A stretch of 7,676 nt of DNA from an uncultured Chloroflexota bacterium. Lineage in GTDB: Bacteria > Chloroflexota > Anaerolineae > Aggregatilineales > Phototrophicaceae. Positions 7,347 through 7,676 of this stretch are shown here, piece by piece. The stretch lies in assembly GCA_903904765.1 (NCBI GenBank), contig CAIVEA010000976.1, positions 1-7,676 on the forward strand. The letters run 5' to 3'. Each line of letters opens with the position of its first letter. The first letter of the stretch is position 1. A program made the translations under genes and the position numbers. The notes beneath the pieces were generated by a model that worked only from the letters and a program-made list of their open reading frames with translations, searched no databases and was not told the origin of the DNA.

Positions 7347-7676
7347 CTAGTGTGTCGGTTTGTCCTTCGGTGGCGCGACAGCGAGGAAGTCGTTGCTGAA
7401 GCGATGCGCGTAACTGTCAAGTAGTTCCTGTACACGCGCTTGCTGTTCGGAAACCACGATCATGCCGACGTGGTTTTTCTTGTCCATGCGCCAGACGATT
7501 TCGGAATCGGTGTAGGCGGAGGTGTCCGGGTGTTCCTGCTTTGCCAGCGAGACGAGCAGCCCGCCGTATTTGTGATGGACGGTGGGGAGTTGGTAACTCT
7601 GTCCGCGTGTGGTAGCGATTTCGATGCGTGCCCATTCGGCCCACAGATTGATGCCAGTGGAGGCTTCGATCAGGTC
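7347..7676 (-). CDS. Probable ATP-grasp protein, C-terminal fragment
   Basis: The last 109 residues of a protein whose start is beyond the window edge; the TAG stop is at 7347-7349. It opens with LIEASTGINLWAEWARIEIA at residues 2-21. The pattern E-x-x-T-G-I-N-L-x-x-E-x-x-R-I resembles the element that follows the ATP-binding site in biotin-carboxylase-like ATP-grasp enzymes (E-x-x-T-G-V-D-L-x-x-E-x-x-R-I). The rest is soluble, with TDSEIVWRMDKKNHVGMIVV at about 60-79 and RFSNDFLAVAPP at about 92-103, and no membrane segment. The catalytic part is not in the window, so the family call is inference from one motif plus the neighbouring ATP-grasp genes. It is separated from the protease gene by 86 bp with the inverted repeat and a candidate promoter, so it may or may not belong to the same transcript. 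Confidence 0.55.
   Translation of the reverse strand, partial: DLIEASTGINLWAEWARIEIATTRGQSYQLPTVHHKYGGLLVSLAKQEHPDTSAYTDSEIVWRMDKKNHVGMIVVSEQQARVQELLDSYAHRFSNDFLAVAPPKDKPTH

Noticed and set aside
7202..7435. Small minus-strand frame across the gap, considered as a precursor peptide
   Set aside because: It overlaps the ends of two better-supported genes, has no ribosome binding site, and shows no leader/core organisation or repeated acidic-Thr core motifs expected of ATP-grasp-modified peptides.
1..7676. CRISPR arrays, tRNA or rRNA genes, insertion sequences
   Set aside because: No spaced direct repeats, no cloverleaf or rRNA-like segments, and no transposase or terminal repeats were seen; nearly all of the window is accounted for by protein genes.

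Overview
The window is about 7.7 kb of moderately GC-rich bacterial DNA, densely coding, with two gene blocks that converge near position 3000. The family mix (a spermidine/putrescine-class ABC importer, a BadF/BadG-type kinase, several ATP-grasp enzymes, a COG4947-like esterase and an intracellular-looking subtilase) would fit a chloroflexotal or similar environmental bacterium. That placement is a weak inference from gene content, not from a marker gene.

Plus-strand block (1-3005): the 3' end of a PotA-like ATPase (TOBE region), then PotB-like and PotC-like permeases, each overlapping the gene before it (4 bp and 11 bp). A BadF/BadG/BcrA/BcrD-family kinase resembling N-acetylglucosamine kinases follows 15 bp later. 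No PotD-like binding protein gene lies in the window; it may be upstream. The block reads as one transcript for ATP-driven uptake of a small solute, with a kinase attached.

Minus-strand block (7676-3002, read right to left): the C-terminal 109 residues of a probable biotin-carboxylase-like ATP-grasp protein; an 86-bp gap holding a long imperfect inverted repeat and a candidate extended -10 promoter; a subtilisin-family (S8) protease with no signal peptide; an alpha/beta-hydrolase esterase; an ATP-grasp ligase with canonical motif order; and a second ATP-grasp enzyme whose motif order looks circularly permuted. Gaps within the four complete genes are 6, 47 and 3 bp, so they are probably co-transcribed.

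The two blocks meet with overlapping stop codons, so neither has an intergenic terminator there. The part most worth attention is the minus-strand set. Two or three carboxylate-amine/thiol-type ligases beside a serine protease and a serine hydrolase look like a small peptide- or amide-forming pathway whose product is unknown. No precursor-peptide gene was found in the window, so a ribosomally made peptide product is not supported here.
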